DNA of 64,000 nucleotides from Antedon mediterranea (GCF_964355755.1 NC_092674.1:8065001-8129000), one strand, 5' to 3'. Counted from the stretch's first letter, positions 24,801-42,312 are shown. Notes: generated by a model not told the origin, from the sequence alone. Made by a program: numbers and translations.

Positions 24801-27800
24801 AAAACAAAATCCTTTATTAGAATCTTATGACAATGTTCTGCAAACAATATATAAATAATCACATACAGTAGTTTGTGTCATAATTTCATAAAATAATAAT
24901 AATATCAAGTAATACCCATAATAGCATAACATAGTTTTCAATTCAAATAAGCATTTCTCTCTAATACAAATGCGTGATGCCACAAATTGACACCACCATG
25001 ACCATAGACAATTATTATTCTTTGCCACGCCATTTTCGTGAATGGCTACACAAGCCTAGTCCCCAATATTTTTAAAAGATTTGAATGAGTCACAAAAACG
25101 ATAACATTTTAGTAAAAACTGTGTTAACCGCAGAAGATTCACTTCTCTGAATTATTACAATACCTGAGGATTTTTAAGGAAGGTTTCCTTGTTATTGACG
25201 CACCCGCCTGCTGACGGCCCTTTCCAATCAGCGTGTAACGTCTTCTCATGCCACGTACGGTGTAAGGTCAGGTACTTCTTGTTAGGCATGCGACAGATGA
25301 CCAGGTTCGTAAAATTTTTCAAAAACAGATCATAAGGCATCCTAATAAAACAAAATTTGACTTCATATTGAAAATATTAAATTAAAAAAAAAAAACATTT
25401 TGAGGGGGCGTTTCCAAATGATGTTCTATGGGGGTGGTTCGAAGGAGAAATTTATTCAAACAAAAATGGATTGGTACATAGCATATTAACTCATATGATG
25501 AATAACTAAATCTTGCTTATAAATCAAGTTTCAGAAACCTGGTCAAAGGTTAGGATTAAAGATAAAAGAGGAGAAAACCTGGCCAAAATTCAGGATTAAA
25601 TATAATGGAGGAAAAACTTAAAGATCAGGATTGCGAATAAAAGAGGAGAAAACCTAGTCAAAGATCAGGATTGCGAATAAAAGAGAAGAAAACATAGTCA
25701 CAGGTCAGAATTGAGGATAAAAGAGTAGAAAACCTAGTCAAAGGTCAGGATTGAGAATAAAAGAGAAGAAAACATAGTCAAAGGTCAGACTGGAGATAAA
25801 ATAGGAGAAACCTAGTCAAAGGTCAGGATTGAGATTAAAAGAGTAGAAAACCTGGTCAAAGGTCAGATTGAAGATAAAATAGGAGAAAACCTAGTCAAAG
25901 GTCAGAATTGAGGATAAAAGAGTAGAAAACCTGGTCAAATGTCAGGATTGAACCTGGACTTTGGAAATTGAAGGAAAGCATTGAAACTTAAGTAGTAACA
26001 GAGCTACTAAACTTTTGTTTTGTTTATATATATTTTCTTACCAAAATTCTCCATCATCTTTTACGGTTACACCCATTTCCTTTCTCTTGCTTTCGCTTAC
26101 TTTTTTCCATTCGTCAGATCTGTTAAGTAAATTGCAATGAAGTTTAATGAGTATAAATATATTATAAAATGTTTCTGAATTCAACCAATTTGTTACCACC
26201 ATGCCACAAACAAGATCAATAATAAATAATCAAATATGTATATAGTAAGAATCATAAATCGTATTTTTAAACTTCACGACTTTTAAAAAATACTGTATAA
26301 TTACCCATCACTCCATGGGCCATTCCATTCTTTTTCGCCCCAGGGGTTACGTAGACGAACCAACTTGACCTTTTCACGGTTGAATAAGCTTAGCACTCCA
26401 TGTTTACTCAGCTTGACATCTTTGACCCCTGTGATACCATATGCATGACCTTTGACCAACCCTACTTCGGTTTTTGCCTCCATTTCTTCGGCTGATTTGA
26501 TCTGAAGATTGAAAATTAAGAATTAACCATTGCATGGAATAACAATTTACAGACAAACGGAAAGTGGAATTGATGTTTAGTGGATTAGAACCAAAGACCA
26601 TAGAATTAGAAGGTAGTCAGTCATCTTACTTTTTTTGCTCTAGTCTATACTTGCCCAAAGTTATAGTCAAAGCTCCAGCCGGACACAATTATTCAAATGA
26701 TGTATATGGGGAACCTTTATTTAAGGGACACCTTTAGGATCAACAAAGTAGGCGAGTCCTATGAATAAAGGTTGGCCATTAGTGTTAATTATACTTCTTG
26801 TTGTTTGTTAAATGGGAAAGTTATTTTATTCCATCGAAACCAACAGCTGAACAAGAAATATTTGAACTATCACTGAAGGCAACATAGACAACAGCAAATA
26901 TAGGAGAATGCTTGCAATACTCTACAGCAAACCACTATTCAGGAGACACAGGTGTTCCACTGTACCTACAGATAGCCAAAGGTGCAGGCTCAAGAAAACG
27001 CCAAACTTAAGCCAGACATTTAACTATGTTTGTTAGACTTGGCGAAAAATATGTACACTACCTTAATAGAACAGCTCATTAAGAAGTTGCGATGATGGGC
27101 TTTGCGGAGTTCAGCCCACAGGTCTTCCTTCTCTTGTTCTCCCTCCTGTAGCTTGGGGTCTGTAAGTTCAAGTGTCTGGGCGACACCAGCAGTGAAATCT
27201 GTTAAGGCATCTGCAGTATTGCCTCCATCAAGGTTCTCATAACATCCACTTAGCCTAAAAGTTACAAAATATTGTTACTTATTTTTTATCAACTTAAACA
27301 AATAGTTTTCATTTGCCAAAAAGTGACAATTTTCATAAGACAATTATACCGGAATATACCAGAAACTCTCAGAAAAGAAACCAGACTTTTCTATAGGTTT
27401 AATAGGTGCCAAATTAGTTTTTATCATCAAAAACCCAATTGGAATACTAGAGTTTCTAGAAAACCAGATACGTTAGGCCAGCCAAAGGGTGTCCTGTATT
27501 ATTAGCATTGACTGAACTATAACATCTTTAAGGTTAGTTCTATGATTAATATCAATATTCAATATTCAATCAACTTTATTGTCAAACTCATAAATGGCTT
27601 GAAACTTTGGCTGAAAGTACACACATTAAAATTGTCTAAAAACATTGTCGCACAAACAGTAAAAAAGAATAAAATCACATAAAACTGAGAACAAGATGTC
27701 ATATAAAAAGTTAAAAGAGGTTAAGACAATAAAAAGAGAATGCTAGGCTCTAACTCCCTCTAGTATCCACACTATATACAGTACAAATACAAAAGAAACT

Positions 27801-29774
27801 CACTTGGCATAGGCTTTCTCAAGCAGGGCCGACCAGAATTCATTTTTGGACTGTGAATGTATATAAATAAGCTCTCCATTAACTGTTGGCAGGCGATCAT
27901 CAATCACAACTTCAACCCAGGCTCCAAAACGCCAGAATCGGAATCTGAATACTCCGCAATAATTATCCGGATTCTCTTTATCCCATTCCTGATCCTGGAT
28001 TTTCGGGATCACCTACAGTATAGTAAATAAATGGGAAAACTTGTTATATTGTAAAATCAAATGTATTGTATTCACAATGCAGGTACAGTATGTTTCTGAT
28101 GTCATTGTCATACAGTAACAACATTGGGCCGGATTTATCAAACTTGCTTAGCAAACAAATCATCTTAACTTTAACTTATATCCTTGATTATTGCTTAAGT
28201 CAGATTTATTAATATACCTAAGCAAAAATATTTGCTTAACTTTGTGTTTTTCATTTAAGATGAATAACACCCAGCCTGCCCAATTTTTCTGGTAAGACAG
28301 TTTGAAATAATCAGTTATTTATTAGTTATTTGCTTAAGCACTTCTTAAATACTTCAGCTTAAATATTGATAAATGCCAATCCTGTACTGTAGATTCAAAT
28401 TAAATTGTTAATAATAAATTATTTCAATTATTTTGACAAACCTTTTCAAATATTTCTTCCTGTTGAGCAAGACTAGATGACGCTGCTACAAACCAACAGT
28501 TACCAAGCTGACCCTGAGTCACATCACCGCTATCGGCACCCTCAACAAGTAACTTAGGATCCTCACAAATCTCCTAAGATATATAAAATGTGAATGGTAG
28601 TTGGTAACCTTTGTATATTCTAAAAGGTCATTCAAAGCTACTCTTTACCACAACTTGCTAACTAGATTGCTTGACTACTTTACTAGGGATGATGTTTAAA
28701 TCTAGCTACTATAGAACCCCTGTTTGGGACACCCCTATTTAGGGTCCACTACTACTAAAGTGACACTTTGCCGTGACAGAAACATGGAACCATGTACTGT
28801 ATATGTTTTAAGTCCCTATACAGGGGACACCTGCTTGGTCCCAAATGTGTCCCATTAATAGTTCGAGTATGGTGTGTGTTCTGGACACATGGTCATCAAA
28901 CCTTAATGCGACCAGAATGTGTATAGAACAGTGGAACATCTCAATTCAGGGGAAACCTGTCAAAGGGACACTTTCCTGAGAAACAAACATGGGGAAGTAT
29001 ATAGAAACTATTTAATAAGCGCTTCTTCTATTTTTGATAGTCCTATTGTTGTTTTTTTAGTAATTTTTATATGTTTCATTGTATGTCTTTTTGCTGTTCT
29101 TTCAAAGGACCTCATTGGAAACAAGTCCGTAGAGGACTTTTATGAGTTATCCTTGGCATCCTTTCTTGTTTTATTCATGGTTTTTTATATTTGCTATTTT
29201 TAATTGTATGTCTGTGATTTTTTATGTGCTGATGCCGAAATTAATCAAATCAAATCAAATCATGTTTACGGCGGCCAACCGCCCCTATTAACGTGACGTT
29301 TTTTGGGTTCTGAATGTGTCCCCTTAATAATAATAAGGGTTCTACTGTATTCCGTAGGGAAATTATGTGATGGCACCACACCCTGGTGTATAATACTACT
29401 GTTCACATAGCACTGCAGTACAAAAATACTGTAAAACTACAGTATAGTTTACTGTACAGTTACAGTACAGTTACAGTACAGTTACAGTACAGTACAGTCA
29501 CAGTACAGTTACAGTATAGGTAACAAATAGGTAATCTTTATGGATCGTGGAAGAGGTTTGTTCACTTTCTTCCATCTGGAATACTACTACTGTATACCTT
29601 TGGTCTCTTCCATACAATTTGTTCCGGAGCGCTCTTGGAGTGAAACAGCGATTTTCCCTCTGCCGGAAACAAAGGATCTTCCCAGAGTATTCCATTTGCT
29701 TTTGCAGCCTTGCATATATCCTCGTAATTCTGGTTACCGAAACGAGTCGGAGGAGTTCCAAAAAGTCCTCCCAT
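21848..29774 (-). CDS. CAPN5-like: Calpain-5/6 (tra-3) type cysteine protease
   Basis: Coding exons from the start: 29598-29774, 28442-28573, 27804-28012, 27062-27254, 26305-26501, 26042-26119, 25164-25341, 24598-24711, 23841-24037, 23069-23187, 22461-22597 and 21848-22030. They total 1,914 nt, 637 aa and stop, which is the length of CAPN5. The catalytic Cys is in [12 protein letters not shown] (exon 2), the His in [10 protein letters not shown] and the Asn in [15 protein letters not shown] (exon 5). Domain III follows ([11 protein letters not shown]), then a C2 domain ([41 protein letters not shown]). There is no penta-EF-hand domain. CAPN5, CAPN6 and worm tra-3 share this layout; the catalytic Cys rules out a CAPN6-like dead enzyme. 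The start ATG lies four bases after an acceptor, so a 5' UTR exon is expected. A polyadenylation signal (reverse) lies at 21714-21719. Confidence 0.93.
22721..22857. mobile_element. MITE family M2 (copy b), calpain intron
   Basis: Left arm GTCTAAACTATCAAACTTTA and core CACTACCATATTTGGG. The right arm is partly lost. Confidence 0.7.
23261..23388. mobile_element. MITE family M2 (copy c), calpain intron
   Basis: TTTCTACACTATCAAACTAG at the left and AAGTTTGTTAGTATAGACAG at the right, with a shortened core. Confidence 0.75.
23525..23665 (+). repeat. tRNA-derived SINE in a calpain intron
   Basis: ATTGTAGCGCAGGGTTT (A-box-like) and GGGTTCGAGATCAATGC (B-box-like), about 45 bp apart. A body TTAGGCAAGACTTATGTTTG follows, related to the SINE at 40.3 kb. 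Confidence 0.55.
24551..24590. mobile_element. MITE family M2 (copy d, end fragment)
   Basis: Only the right terminus remains: AGTGTAGACAGAGCTTTA. Confidence 0.6.
25530..25960. repeat. Minisatellite, about 40-bp unit, roughly ten copies
   Basis: Unit contains AAAACCTAGTCAAAGGTCAG then GATTGAGGATAAAAGAGGAG, repeated imperfectly. It lies inside a calpain intron, just upstream (in gene sense) of the exon at 25164. Confidence 0.9.
27555..27640 (-). repeat. LINE 3' tail fragment
   Basis: AATATTCAATATTCAATCAA followed by CTTTATTGTCAAACT is the reverse of a LINE tail with short terminal repeats. No coding part remains. Confidence 0.4.
28700..29350. repeat. Dispersed repeat with GGGACAC/GTGTCCC ends, hosting the LINE tail
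   Basis: AGAACCCCTGTTTGGGACAC at 28711 and, inverted, GTGTCCCCTTAATA...AAGGGTTCTACTGTA near 29350. Related lines occur at 26700-26770 and 31640-31705. Confidence 0.4.
28990..29268 (+). repeat. L2/CR1-type LINE 3' end in calpain intron
   Basis: A T-rich 3' UTR containing CGCTTCTTCTATTTTTGATA and TTATGAGTTATCCTTGGCAT ends in ATCAAATCAAATCAAATCA, the short-repeat tail of this LINE group. The open frame across 28919-29203 is an accident of this sequence. Confidence 0.5.
29425..29520. repeat. Tandem TTACAGTACAG repeats
   Basis: About six copies of an 11-bp unit next to the first calpain coding exon (intron side). Confidence 0.85.
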
Positions 29775-29951
29775 TTTGTCTTTAAAAAAAAAAGAAAAAA
29801 CCATTTAATTATATTAATAATACTGTATTTGTACCTATTTAGCGCTGGGTAACTCTTTGTAAAATTTTAGGCTTTATAGTACAGTATATTTGTTTGACAT
29901 AATTAAGTACAGTACTATATATGGGATAATGAATTTAGTATGAGTAAAGTG

Positions 29952-30090
29952 TTGACGAGTGGTAACGGTAATAAAAATATAGAATCTATGTTATTCCTAA
30001 TGACCATTTACACATACGGAGGATATTGTAGATACAGAATCTAGAGTATGCGGGACAAGCTGATCTGTGTAAATTGGCCTTTATAGACTT
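29952..30090. mobile_element. Palindromic MITE, family P1, copy 2 (opposite orientation)
   Basis: GACGAGTGGTAACGGTAA, then AATATAGAATCTATGTTATTCC, then GCGGGACAAGCTGA and AATTGGCCTTTATAGACTT. It is the reverse complement layout of the element at 13748-13916. Confidence 0.65.
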
Positions 30091-32779
30091 AATTAACTTG
30101 AAGACAATTCCATGATTATTTTTTCAGATTCTTCATAGAATTTTAACTTACATTTTAATATTGTGCCGATATTACATTTCAGGATTTCCTAATAAAATCC
30201 CTAATTTTATTTACTGATATTAAAGATTACAAAATATGAGCATATTAAACGTATTAAACATTTTTTTTCTTTTATATACACACACTGTAGAGTAGGGACT
30301 TTTTTTTAAAAAGGTAAAACAACAATTTATATTTAGTATTTTAAAGACTTAATAATAATTATAATTTTTGTTGGTGAAAGTTTATACACAAAAACCTATT
30401 TTTTACAGTAAATGCAAATCTATAAATTGTGTTAGCTTTGTCTACATGCAATCATGCATAGGTAATAAGATCAAAGTCCAACCAAAGACAGACTGCAAAC
30501 AATGATAATCAATTAAACAATTATAATATTCAAAATATTTAATTTTTTTTATTAAACAAAGACTGCAAATTTCTTTTGTGTTACACACTTGTTTAGTAAG
30601 TTTTCTGTTAAGATAACAAAGCATTGCAGCAATTATTGTTAATGTTAGTATTAAACAGTAGCCATGACCTGAAATTATAATATAAATAATTGTTCTTCAT
30701 AAAAAATACAATAATTACTTTATTTGTTGTTAATAATAAGGTGTTGTTAATAATATAAGGTGATTGTGTTTAACATTTGACATTCAAAGAGAAAAAAAAT
30801 GCTGCAACTCTACATTGATTGGAAATTGTATTTTTTCAATGAAATAAGATACCAAAGATAATCCAGAGACATCAACAGAACTTTAATTTTGTAAACTCAT
30901 TGTTAATAATAATCAGAAATGTACAGTAATGCAAAATATCCCGACAAATTCTGGTGTTTTGGGATAGGTATTCTCAGGCCTTCTTTTGAAAATTATACTG
31001 TAGGTGTGCTACAAATTGCACTCCTCAATACATTCAGGGGTGCTGTAGGTGTTCTGTTTGTATTTTGGTGTGTACTGTAGATGTTTACCAAATTAAACGT
31101 TTTGTAAATCGCACTCCTCAAGGGCAGTTTAGTGTATGTTAGGTGAGTGATGATCAAACTCGTTCGCCTTAAAAGACAAGGCCTGGATTCTAGGTAGGAG
31201 AATTTTACTGATGGTATTGTGGGTTGCATTTTCAATGAGATTACCTGAAGAAAACTAATCTTCCTTTTATTTTGAATTGTATAGAACTGGAAATGCCATA
31301 CATTGTACAGTTATGATGACAATACAGAACAAATTCCTAACTACAGTGCAGTACCTGCCATACAAAAGCAATGAAAGGCCCATTCACATTCCTAGATGTA
31401 AATACTAGAAATAATACTATTGGGCGGAGTCACCTTTAACTTAAGTTTGTCCAATTTGTCTATTAATTTTATTTTTCAAGCCTTAAATCTAGTTTACTAT
31501 AGTTTTACTGTAGCTCATATCGTTGGTACTGTAGTTCAATTGGGCAGTTTCATTTGGATGTTATATGTCTAGGCATAATCTTGCTTTGCAAAGGTTCCTA
31601 TTATATTTGTGCATTTACTGGTAACTACAGTTTTAGACATTATTATGAGGACATCTTTTGGGATCAATAAAAGTGTCCCATTAGTAAGGGAATCCCCTTA
31701 ATATGGTGGTACTTTCAATGACGAAGTACTGTATCTTATATATTTTATTTCTTTTTTTCTTTTTCTGTTTAGTAAAATTTTTTTATGGATATTCTGAAAT
31801 ATTATTTTATTTACTTTATACCACCCTGGTTAAGATATTCACCTCGTTAGTTTCAGAGGAAAGCCTTAATAGGGATGTAGCCTTTTTAATAGGGATGTCC
31901 AAGGGAGTGGCTCTACTGATCTTAATTTCCACCCATCCTTTTTGTAGCCTTAGAGCTTACACCCATAATTATAAAGTAAAGTATGTCTATGACACATACA
32001 GAAGCACATGGGCTTTCTGAGTTAATTAACTTAATAAATTTCCACTGACATTGACAAAAATGTATCCTTTAAATGCATTAAAAACACCTTGATTTAGTTG
32101 TGGAAGAGCATCTGTTCAAATAGCAATGAAATCAATGAGAAAGCAAACATCAGAAGTTAATTTATAATGTGTGTGCCATTGTAATTTGTTTTAATTTATT
32201 ATTATTCTTTTGTTATTCACTAAACAGCGCATCGTACTACTGTAGTTAGATATTGGGTGAAAATGAAATCAATTTCAAACAATTAACCAAACACTAGTTC
32301 AGTATCTGGTGTTTACACGAACTAGATATTTAACTCCGTTCTATGAACGTCCAAGTTCATATCTTAATCTTAGTCTATGTCCAGGGGGCAGTGTGCGTTT
32401 GTGTGGTCACTGAACTCTTTTTTACAGTATACTGTACCTCAGTGTGATTAATAGTGACATTAACTGATGATGCAGTGTACAATATCTCAGAGGTAATACT
32501 GAATACATTCAATGCAACTGATAGGCTCAGACAAGAGATTTCCATCAAGAGATAGCTGCAAGTTATTAGTTTAAATGGCCAGTGTTTTTTTTTTCCCCTT
32601 TGAATGCATAACAAGCTAAACCACAATGTAATTTGCTGATAGACCGAAATTCATCTCATTATACATAGCTTTTAAAAGTTATAATTATATACAGTGTATA
32701 GCAAACTGTTCTATCAATGGTTGAAAACTATTGCCATCACTATAAATATCAGAATAGTGGATGCAATAATGAATACTGT

Positions 32780-33050
32780 ACCGTATATATTCTCGGGTGT
32801 AATCCCACTTCAGGTCTAATCCTACTTCTACTTTATGTCTGATTTCACAAACAGGCATTCCCTGGGTATAGTCCCTATTGAATTTTGGCCTGCAGTACTG
32901 TATGCCTCTCTCTAGCCAGTTCTGATGAGTTTTTACAAGAAATGCTTACCTATTACCAATCATTTTTTCCTCAGGTATAGTCCCACTCCCGAAAATTAGC
33001 CAAATTTTGTGTTCTAGGGGGGTTGGGGGATTATACCAGAGGATATACGG
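32780..33050. mobile_element. Inverted-repeat element, family T3, copy 1
   Basis: CCGTATATATTCTCGGGTGT...AATCCCAC at the left mirrors GGATTATACC...GGATATACGG at the right. The interior has CTACTTTATGTCTGATTT. The second copy is at 56386-56588. Confidence 0.65.
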
Positions 33051-33888
33051 TAATAAAAAAAAGAATTTTATTTCATGTCTCTGCTACTAAAGAAATAGAG
33101 GTAATTTATTCACAACCATATTTGAGCAGCAGTTATACATCCCTGCTGCAGAAACATTGTAAACTAGCATTATAATCATGTAATTATCTCTGTCTATTTT
33201 TAGAAATATAATCAAAGCTAATGGATGAGCAATATGGGTCGTTCTAGCATGATACCACTTTACTATTATACACAAAACGATATTATAATTTGTTCTTTTT
33301 TAATACAGTATAGTACTGTACAGCATTACAAGCTATCAGTAGTATAACTGTAGTACTTCAAACATAATAAATTGAGGCTTCAATAAATAAATGTATGCAC
33401 AGTACAGTTCCAGATGGTTAATTGTCTGATCTCTTGTACAGTTTGCAGGGAATTTCTAAACTGTGCATTTCAAATTCAAAAATCTGTTATTGTCCAATTA
33501 CATACACAATACATACATACAATACAATTGTAAATGTGTCGTTTGATACACTACATACATAGCAATTATAAAATAATATAGAGTTATACTGTACATCATT
33601 CACAATACTTGTTACAACAAAAGAAATAACAATTTAAATTTAAAAAAGCACACGTAACTAAAACTAAATGCATTTACAGTAAGTGAGTATGTGGCAAATG
33701 TATTACTTAATATAATATAAGCATTTTAAAAAATTAAATTGAAAGAAAAAACTGTGTTTTATTACAATACAAATTGCAATAATTAAATTCAAATTAGGCT
33801 CTCCGGCTTAAAAAAACACTGTAGTACAGCACACTCTCACCACTAACAAAATTACCCTACCAAAATACTATACTCTGATATGAGATAT

Positions 33889-34062
33889 AAAGCTCTGTCT
33901 ACACGATCAAACTTGACAACAACATGTGATGTGCCTAAACATGGTAGTGATATGCTCAAAGTCAAATATGGTAGTGATATGACATCATAATCATCATGTC
34001 CATATATATGGGCACATCCCATTTTTGTTTCACATAAAGTTTGATAGTGTAGACAGAGCTTT
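33889..34062. mobile_element. MITE family M2 (copy e)
   Basis: AAAGCTCTGTCTACACGATC to AGTGTAGACAGAGCTTT, with a tandem copy of the GTAGTGATATG core. Confidence 0.8.
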
Positions 34063-35903
34063 ACAATGGTAGGTACATCCCAGAGTTGTGACTCTCGCTC
34101 TGGATTTAATGCAAGAACCAACATTTCACTATTATAATATTTTACCATGGCTTTCATAAATTTTGCCAGCAATTTCCCTTCCTCCTGCCATTGTCAACTA
34201 AATGCAAGTCAAGTACAGTAACAATGGAAACAGTTATTTATTGTCAATCAAATCATCTGCTAGTAATAATAACAAAGAAAGCATTGTCATCAAGACAGTA
34301 GATCTGTTTGTAAAAATAAAGCTTAATGCCACCCCCATAGTATTATACCAATGGTCATACTTGAATTCACAAGGTCACACATGTACAAGGACAGAGTTTG
34401 TATAATGAGTAATATATAAGCACATCCACTTCAGATACTGTATTATATTATATCTCTAATATAAACAGTTTACTTAAGCCTCGATTCAAACATGCACACC
34501 CACAGCATACATTCTTCAACAACAAATTACAAACTGGAAAAATGATCCATGACGACCGCTGAAATATTACATTGAAATTATCTTATTAGATTGTAATTTA
34601 AGAAATAAACAGATTGTATTTTAATTTTGTTCACTGAAGTGAAAGATGTGTATAACTTTGTGAGTTATGGAAATTCAAATTTAAAGTAAAAATCATTGAG
34701 AGAGGTGCAGGATTGGTTGTTTCATTGCATTTGTCTGTGCACGGAGCTAAAATTATAAATTAGTTTAATTTCTCCATGGTCTGTGCATTAGGCCTAAATG
34801 TAGCTTATTTTTGTGATTTTACTACGGAACTATAATTTATTTATATATAAATAATTATTATATATTCATTTACCATGCTTAACACCTTTTCATTTTAATG
34901 GGTAGTTCTAGGAAAATGGAATGTACTACTGTACATTAGTCTAAAGCAAAAATAAGTGGATGTAAATTTTGTCTAAAGCCTATCCATCACTTTAAAGAGA
35001 TTTATCCACTTAGCTACTGTACATACTACTATTTTATACCCTGTACTGTACCTACAGTAAACAAGTTTATAATATAATTTAATGAAAAGATACTTTTAAT
35101 TATTCATTAATTAAGCCATGGCCTAATTAATACTAAAATAAAGTTAAAACACAGCAGTTAGAACAGTAGAAAAACAGTAATATCAGTATTTTAATCTAAA
35201 CCACCTGACAAGTGTACTGTATCATAAATTAATAATTAAGTGAAATGTCAGAATCATGAATAGCCAATTGAAAGAATAGCATTCCAAACATTTTTATCTT
35301 TAAAATAATAAAGTAATTCAATACCTTAGCTACTACTACAGGGAAAAAAAGACAAAAGTAAAAAAAGACAAAAATAACAAATTATAAGTAATTCAATATC
35401 ATTAGAGGAAAAGTCAAATGAAATCAACAAAAATGCATACATGTAGCTATAAAGTTCCCAATATAAATGTTTTATAATAAAGTTGTGTTGCCCTATCTAC
35501 AGACGCACCTATATTAATAGGCCATACACAAATGATTGATAATGAAATCGATACAAATTATTTTTTTTTATTGTACCAAAATATGAATGTAATCCAGTGA
35601 ACCGTGATGATAGTTGCACTATATAGTAATAGTAAAATAAAGTAGCTTGATCCTAATCATTTTATTATTTGTTTATCTGTTGTATTGTGCACAATAAATA
35701 ATATTTTAGGCCATGTCCATATATTTCCACACTATATACAGCAGTCTGCATAATAACAATTAATGAGAATTATTGTACATTCTTAAATGTGATGAAACTC
35801 AATCAATGGCAATGTTGTTCCTGTCCATTTATTCTAAAATATTGATAAGATGCAGTGTCGAAAAAAGAAAAATTGTTAATATCATATAGTACTATTACTA
35901 TGT

Positions 35904-36157
35904 AATATTAATTATTAAACATTGTTTTCAATTTAAAAAATTTACAAAAATTCTCAATCTCTCTTCTCCACAAAAAATTATATTATTTAAATAGGCCTAG
36001 GCCTAGATTTTTGTTTGTTGTTGTTGAATTAAACATTGTATTCAATTAAAAAAATTTACAAAAATTCTCAATCTCTCTTCTCCACAAAAAATTATATTAT
36101 TTAAATAGGCCTAGACTAGGAGCCTAGGCCTAGTAGATTTTTGTTTGTTGTTGTTGT
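35904..36157. repeat. Tandem duplication, unit about 120 bp
   Basis: CAATCTCTCTTCTCCACAAA plus TTATATTATTTAAATAGGCC plus ATTTTTGTTTGTTGTTG occurs twice (35904-36027 and 36028-36157) with few changes, so it is recent. Confidence 0.85.
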
Positions 36158-36462
36158 TAAAATCCTTTATATTAGGCTAGGCATAATAATTACAGAATGC
36201 TAACGAAATTACTTAACTACCGTACAATTAATAGCTATTTTCCATTCACCACAAAGTAATCAATAACAAGTAGGCTTGGCATCCTTCCCTTTGATGATCC
36301 ATGACTACGTCCGACGCCCCCAACCAACCTCAGTCAGCAGGTAAACAACAAACCATTTTCAATAATATATCGTCGGGTAGGCCTAACAATCTCCACGTTA
36401 TGATAGCATTCAAAGTCATTTAAATATTATATAAACGTAAACAATACTTTCAGAATACTTAC

Positions 36463-36650
36463 AAATATCAAGTATGATACGGCAGAAAACTTGAGAATTT
36501 AGAAATATGCGATAAAACAGTGGATTTAATCCAGAAAATGACAGAAAGACACTCAAGCCCCGCGCGAACTCAAATAATCTCTGCGGCAAATCAACACACA
36601 ACAAACAACGCCCTTCTTTCCTGAACCGCGATAGAAGGACGTATTTCATT
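36463..36650 (-). other. Candidate untranslated first exon of the calpain gene
   Basis: On the minus strand, ATTT|GTAAGT gives a good donor at 36462. Upstream is a GC-richer segment (CCGCGCGAAC) just before an inverted CCAAT box. It would splice to the acceptor just before 29778. Placement is inference. Confidence 0.35.
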
Positions 36651-37209
36651 GGTTGAATAAGTAATCATTTCAAAGATGTCTGCGCCCATGATAAAATTGC
36701 ATGAACGAAATTGGTAGATTAGTAAATATTTTTAGTATTTAATTCATTGCTTTTTTTGTTAAATTATGCACAATACGTCTAGTATATTCGTTCAAAATGA
36801 GCTGTGTATAAAATGTATTTTATAGCATTTAATGAATTTATAGGCCGAGGCGAGGCTAGGCAGCTGCTGGCTGCTAGCTATCCACTCTCTCTTAGTCTTA
36901 GTTATTAGTCTGGGCCTAGTCTCTAGACTACTCTAGCTAGGACCAGGCAAAAAGACCAGACCTAGCAAGCATTAGATGCCTAGGCCATAGAGTAAAAGTA
37001 AATTGATGGTAAAGTAATATCATATTCCTAATCAAGTCTGTCAACAACAAACATGCATTAATAAATAATAGTTTACAGATCAGATGAAATTTAATTTTGT
37101 AATAAGCGTATAATTATTGCAATTAATTGATAATGAATTTAATAATTAATAATAATATATTATCTGTAAACTAAATTTAATATTCTTTAATCTTGTTTTA
37201 TCTTTCAGG
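36640..37209. promoter_or_regulatory. Probable divergent promoter, calpain (-) and BCS1L (+)
   Basis: Separates the candidate calpain 5' exon from the BCS1L 5' UTR acceptor (TTTCAG ending at 37209). CATTGG at 36648 is a CCAAT box on the minus strand. No TATA box is placed convincingly for either gene. The BCS1L leader donor is not located. Confidence 0.35.
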
Positions 37210-37285
37210 AATCTACAGACAAATCCAATATGCAAATTAGATGATATTGGAATTTTTTTATAAATAAAGCAACATTCAAATAAAG

Positions 37286-41284
<3,999 letters not shown>

Positions 41285-42312
41285 TTGTTTACCATCGCTA
41301 GGCAACATCCAGTACAAATTCTATTATACCTTTTGATCCTTAAAGGCCAGGTGCGGGCAAAAAATTTCTATTGATCATACATTCCAATAATTATCGATCT
41401 ATAGTTTCCCCTATGTTTCATAATTTTTGGGATTTTATTTGTGTTACACGAGCTTGTTGAAAATAAGCACTTTCATATCAGTGGGGGATAGTTCAAATTA
41501 CACAGTAAAATCTCTATTCTTTTGTACACACATTTTGTAAATAGAGAGGCATTTTAAAAAGCTATGAAAAATAAATGGTGTGGTAAAAAATGTTATCAGA
41601 TGATCAAATATAGGTAATATAACTTGAATATTACATTTCTGATATTTTTATTCAACTTCAAATTTTTATTTTCATGCTATAGCAAAAATTATCCACCGTA
41701 TATCCACCATCTTTTTTCACCGTCTAGGGAGTCACCAGACATGTCATTACATTAGGTTAACTACCTAACTACTGAAAAAAAGTCTTCCTGGTTTTTATGG
41801 AAGAATTTTGCCAAATTTTGTATTTTACCATATTAAGGGAAATTCATGTTTTTTCGTCTCGATTTCTGTTACAAATATTTCATTAATGTACAATTAACCA
41901 AATATTATATTTAAAATTCATGCCTGTACCTGAGCTTTAACTATAATAGAATACCACCAAACTCAATTTTTTTTTAATAAGAACCCAAAGGATATATATT
42001 TTCAGTACTACAGTAAAGTATATGAAAAGTTACATTAAACAACACATTGTTTTACAGTATTTAAAAAGGCAAACAAGTTGCGTTCTATTATTCTCATAAA
42101 CATCAGACAAGAAAACAACAATAATTTCAAATAATATGTTTTAATTTTCTATTGAATATTATAGTACTCATTAAACTAGCTTAGCTCATGGTGATATTTC
42201 CCCTTTAGTTGGAAAAAATAATGTCCCAATAAAACATATGACTTGAAGACAGGGACTTCCAACTAATTACCCTGCGAGTTTCTAATTGATATAAAATGAC
42301 ACGCATCAATAT
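41285..42312. other. Convergent intergenic spacer, BCS1L and PIGZ 3' ends
   Basis: The two genes end towards each other. It contains the BCS1L AATAAA (41570-41575) and, on the minus strand, an AATAAA at 41647-41652 that could serve PIGZ. No exon seen. Confidence 0.5.

Larger units (their letters stand above)
29780..36462 (-). other. Probable first intron of the calpain gene, 6.7 kb, no coding exon seen
   Basis: AT-rich. It holds MITEs at 29952 and 33889, an inverted-repeat element at 32780, a GTGTCCC repeat line at 31640-31705, a tandem duplication at 35904 and many TACAGTA/TACTGTA words. I find no conserved protein segment on either strand. Confidence 0.5.

Noticed and set aside
28919-29203. 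Open frame with two hydrophobic segments
   Set aside because: It lies in a LINE 3' UTR ending in an ATCAAATCAAATC tail; no homologue recognised and no conserved motif.
33852-34172. Minus-strand frame, also similar frames at 55743 and 62742
   Set aside because: All translate the M2 MITE core; the shared peptide reflects the repeat, not a gene.
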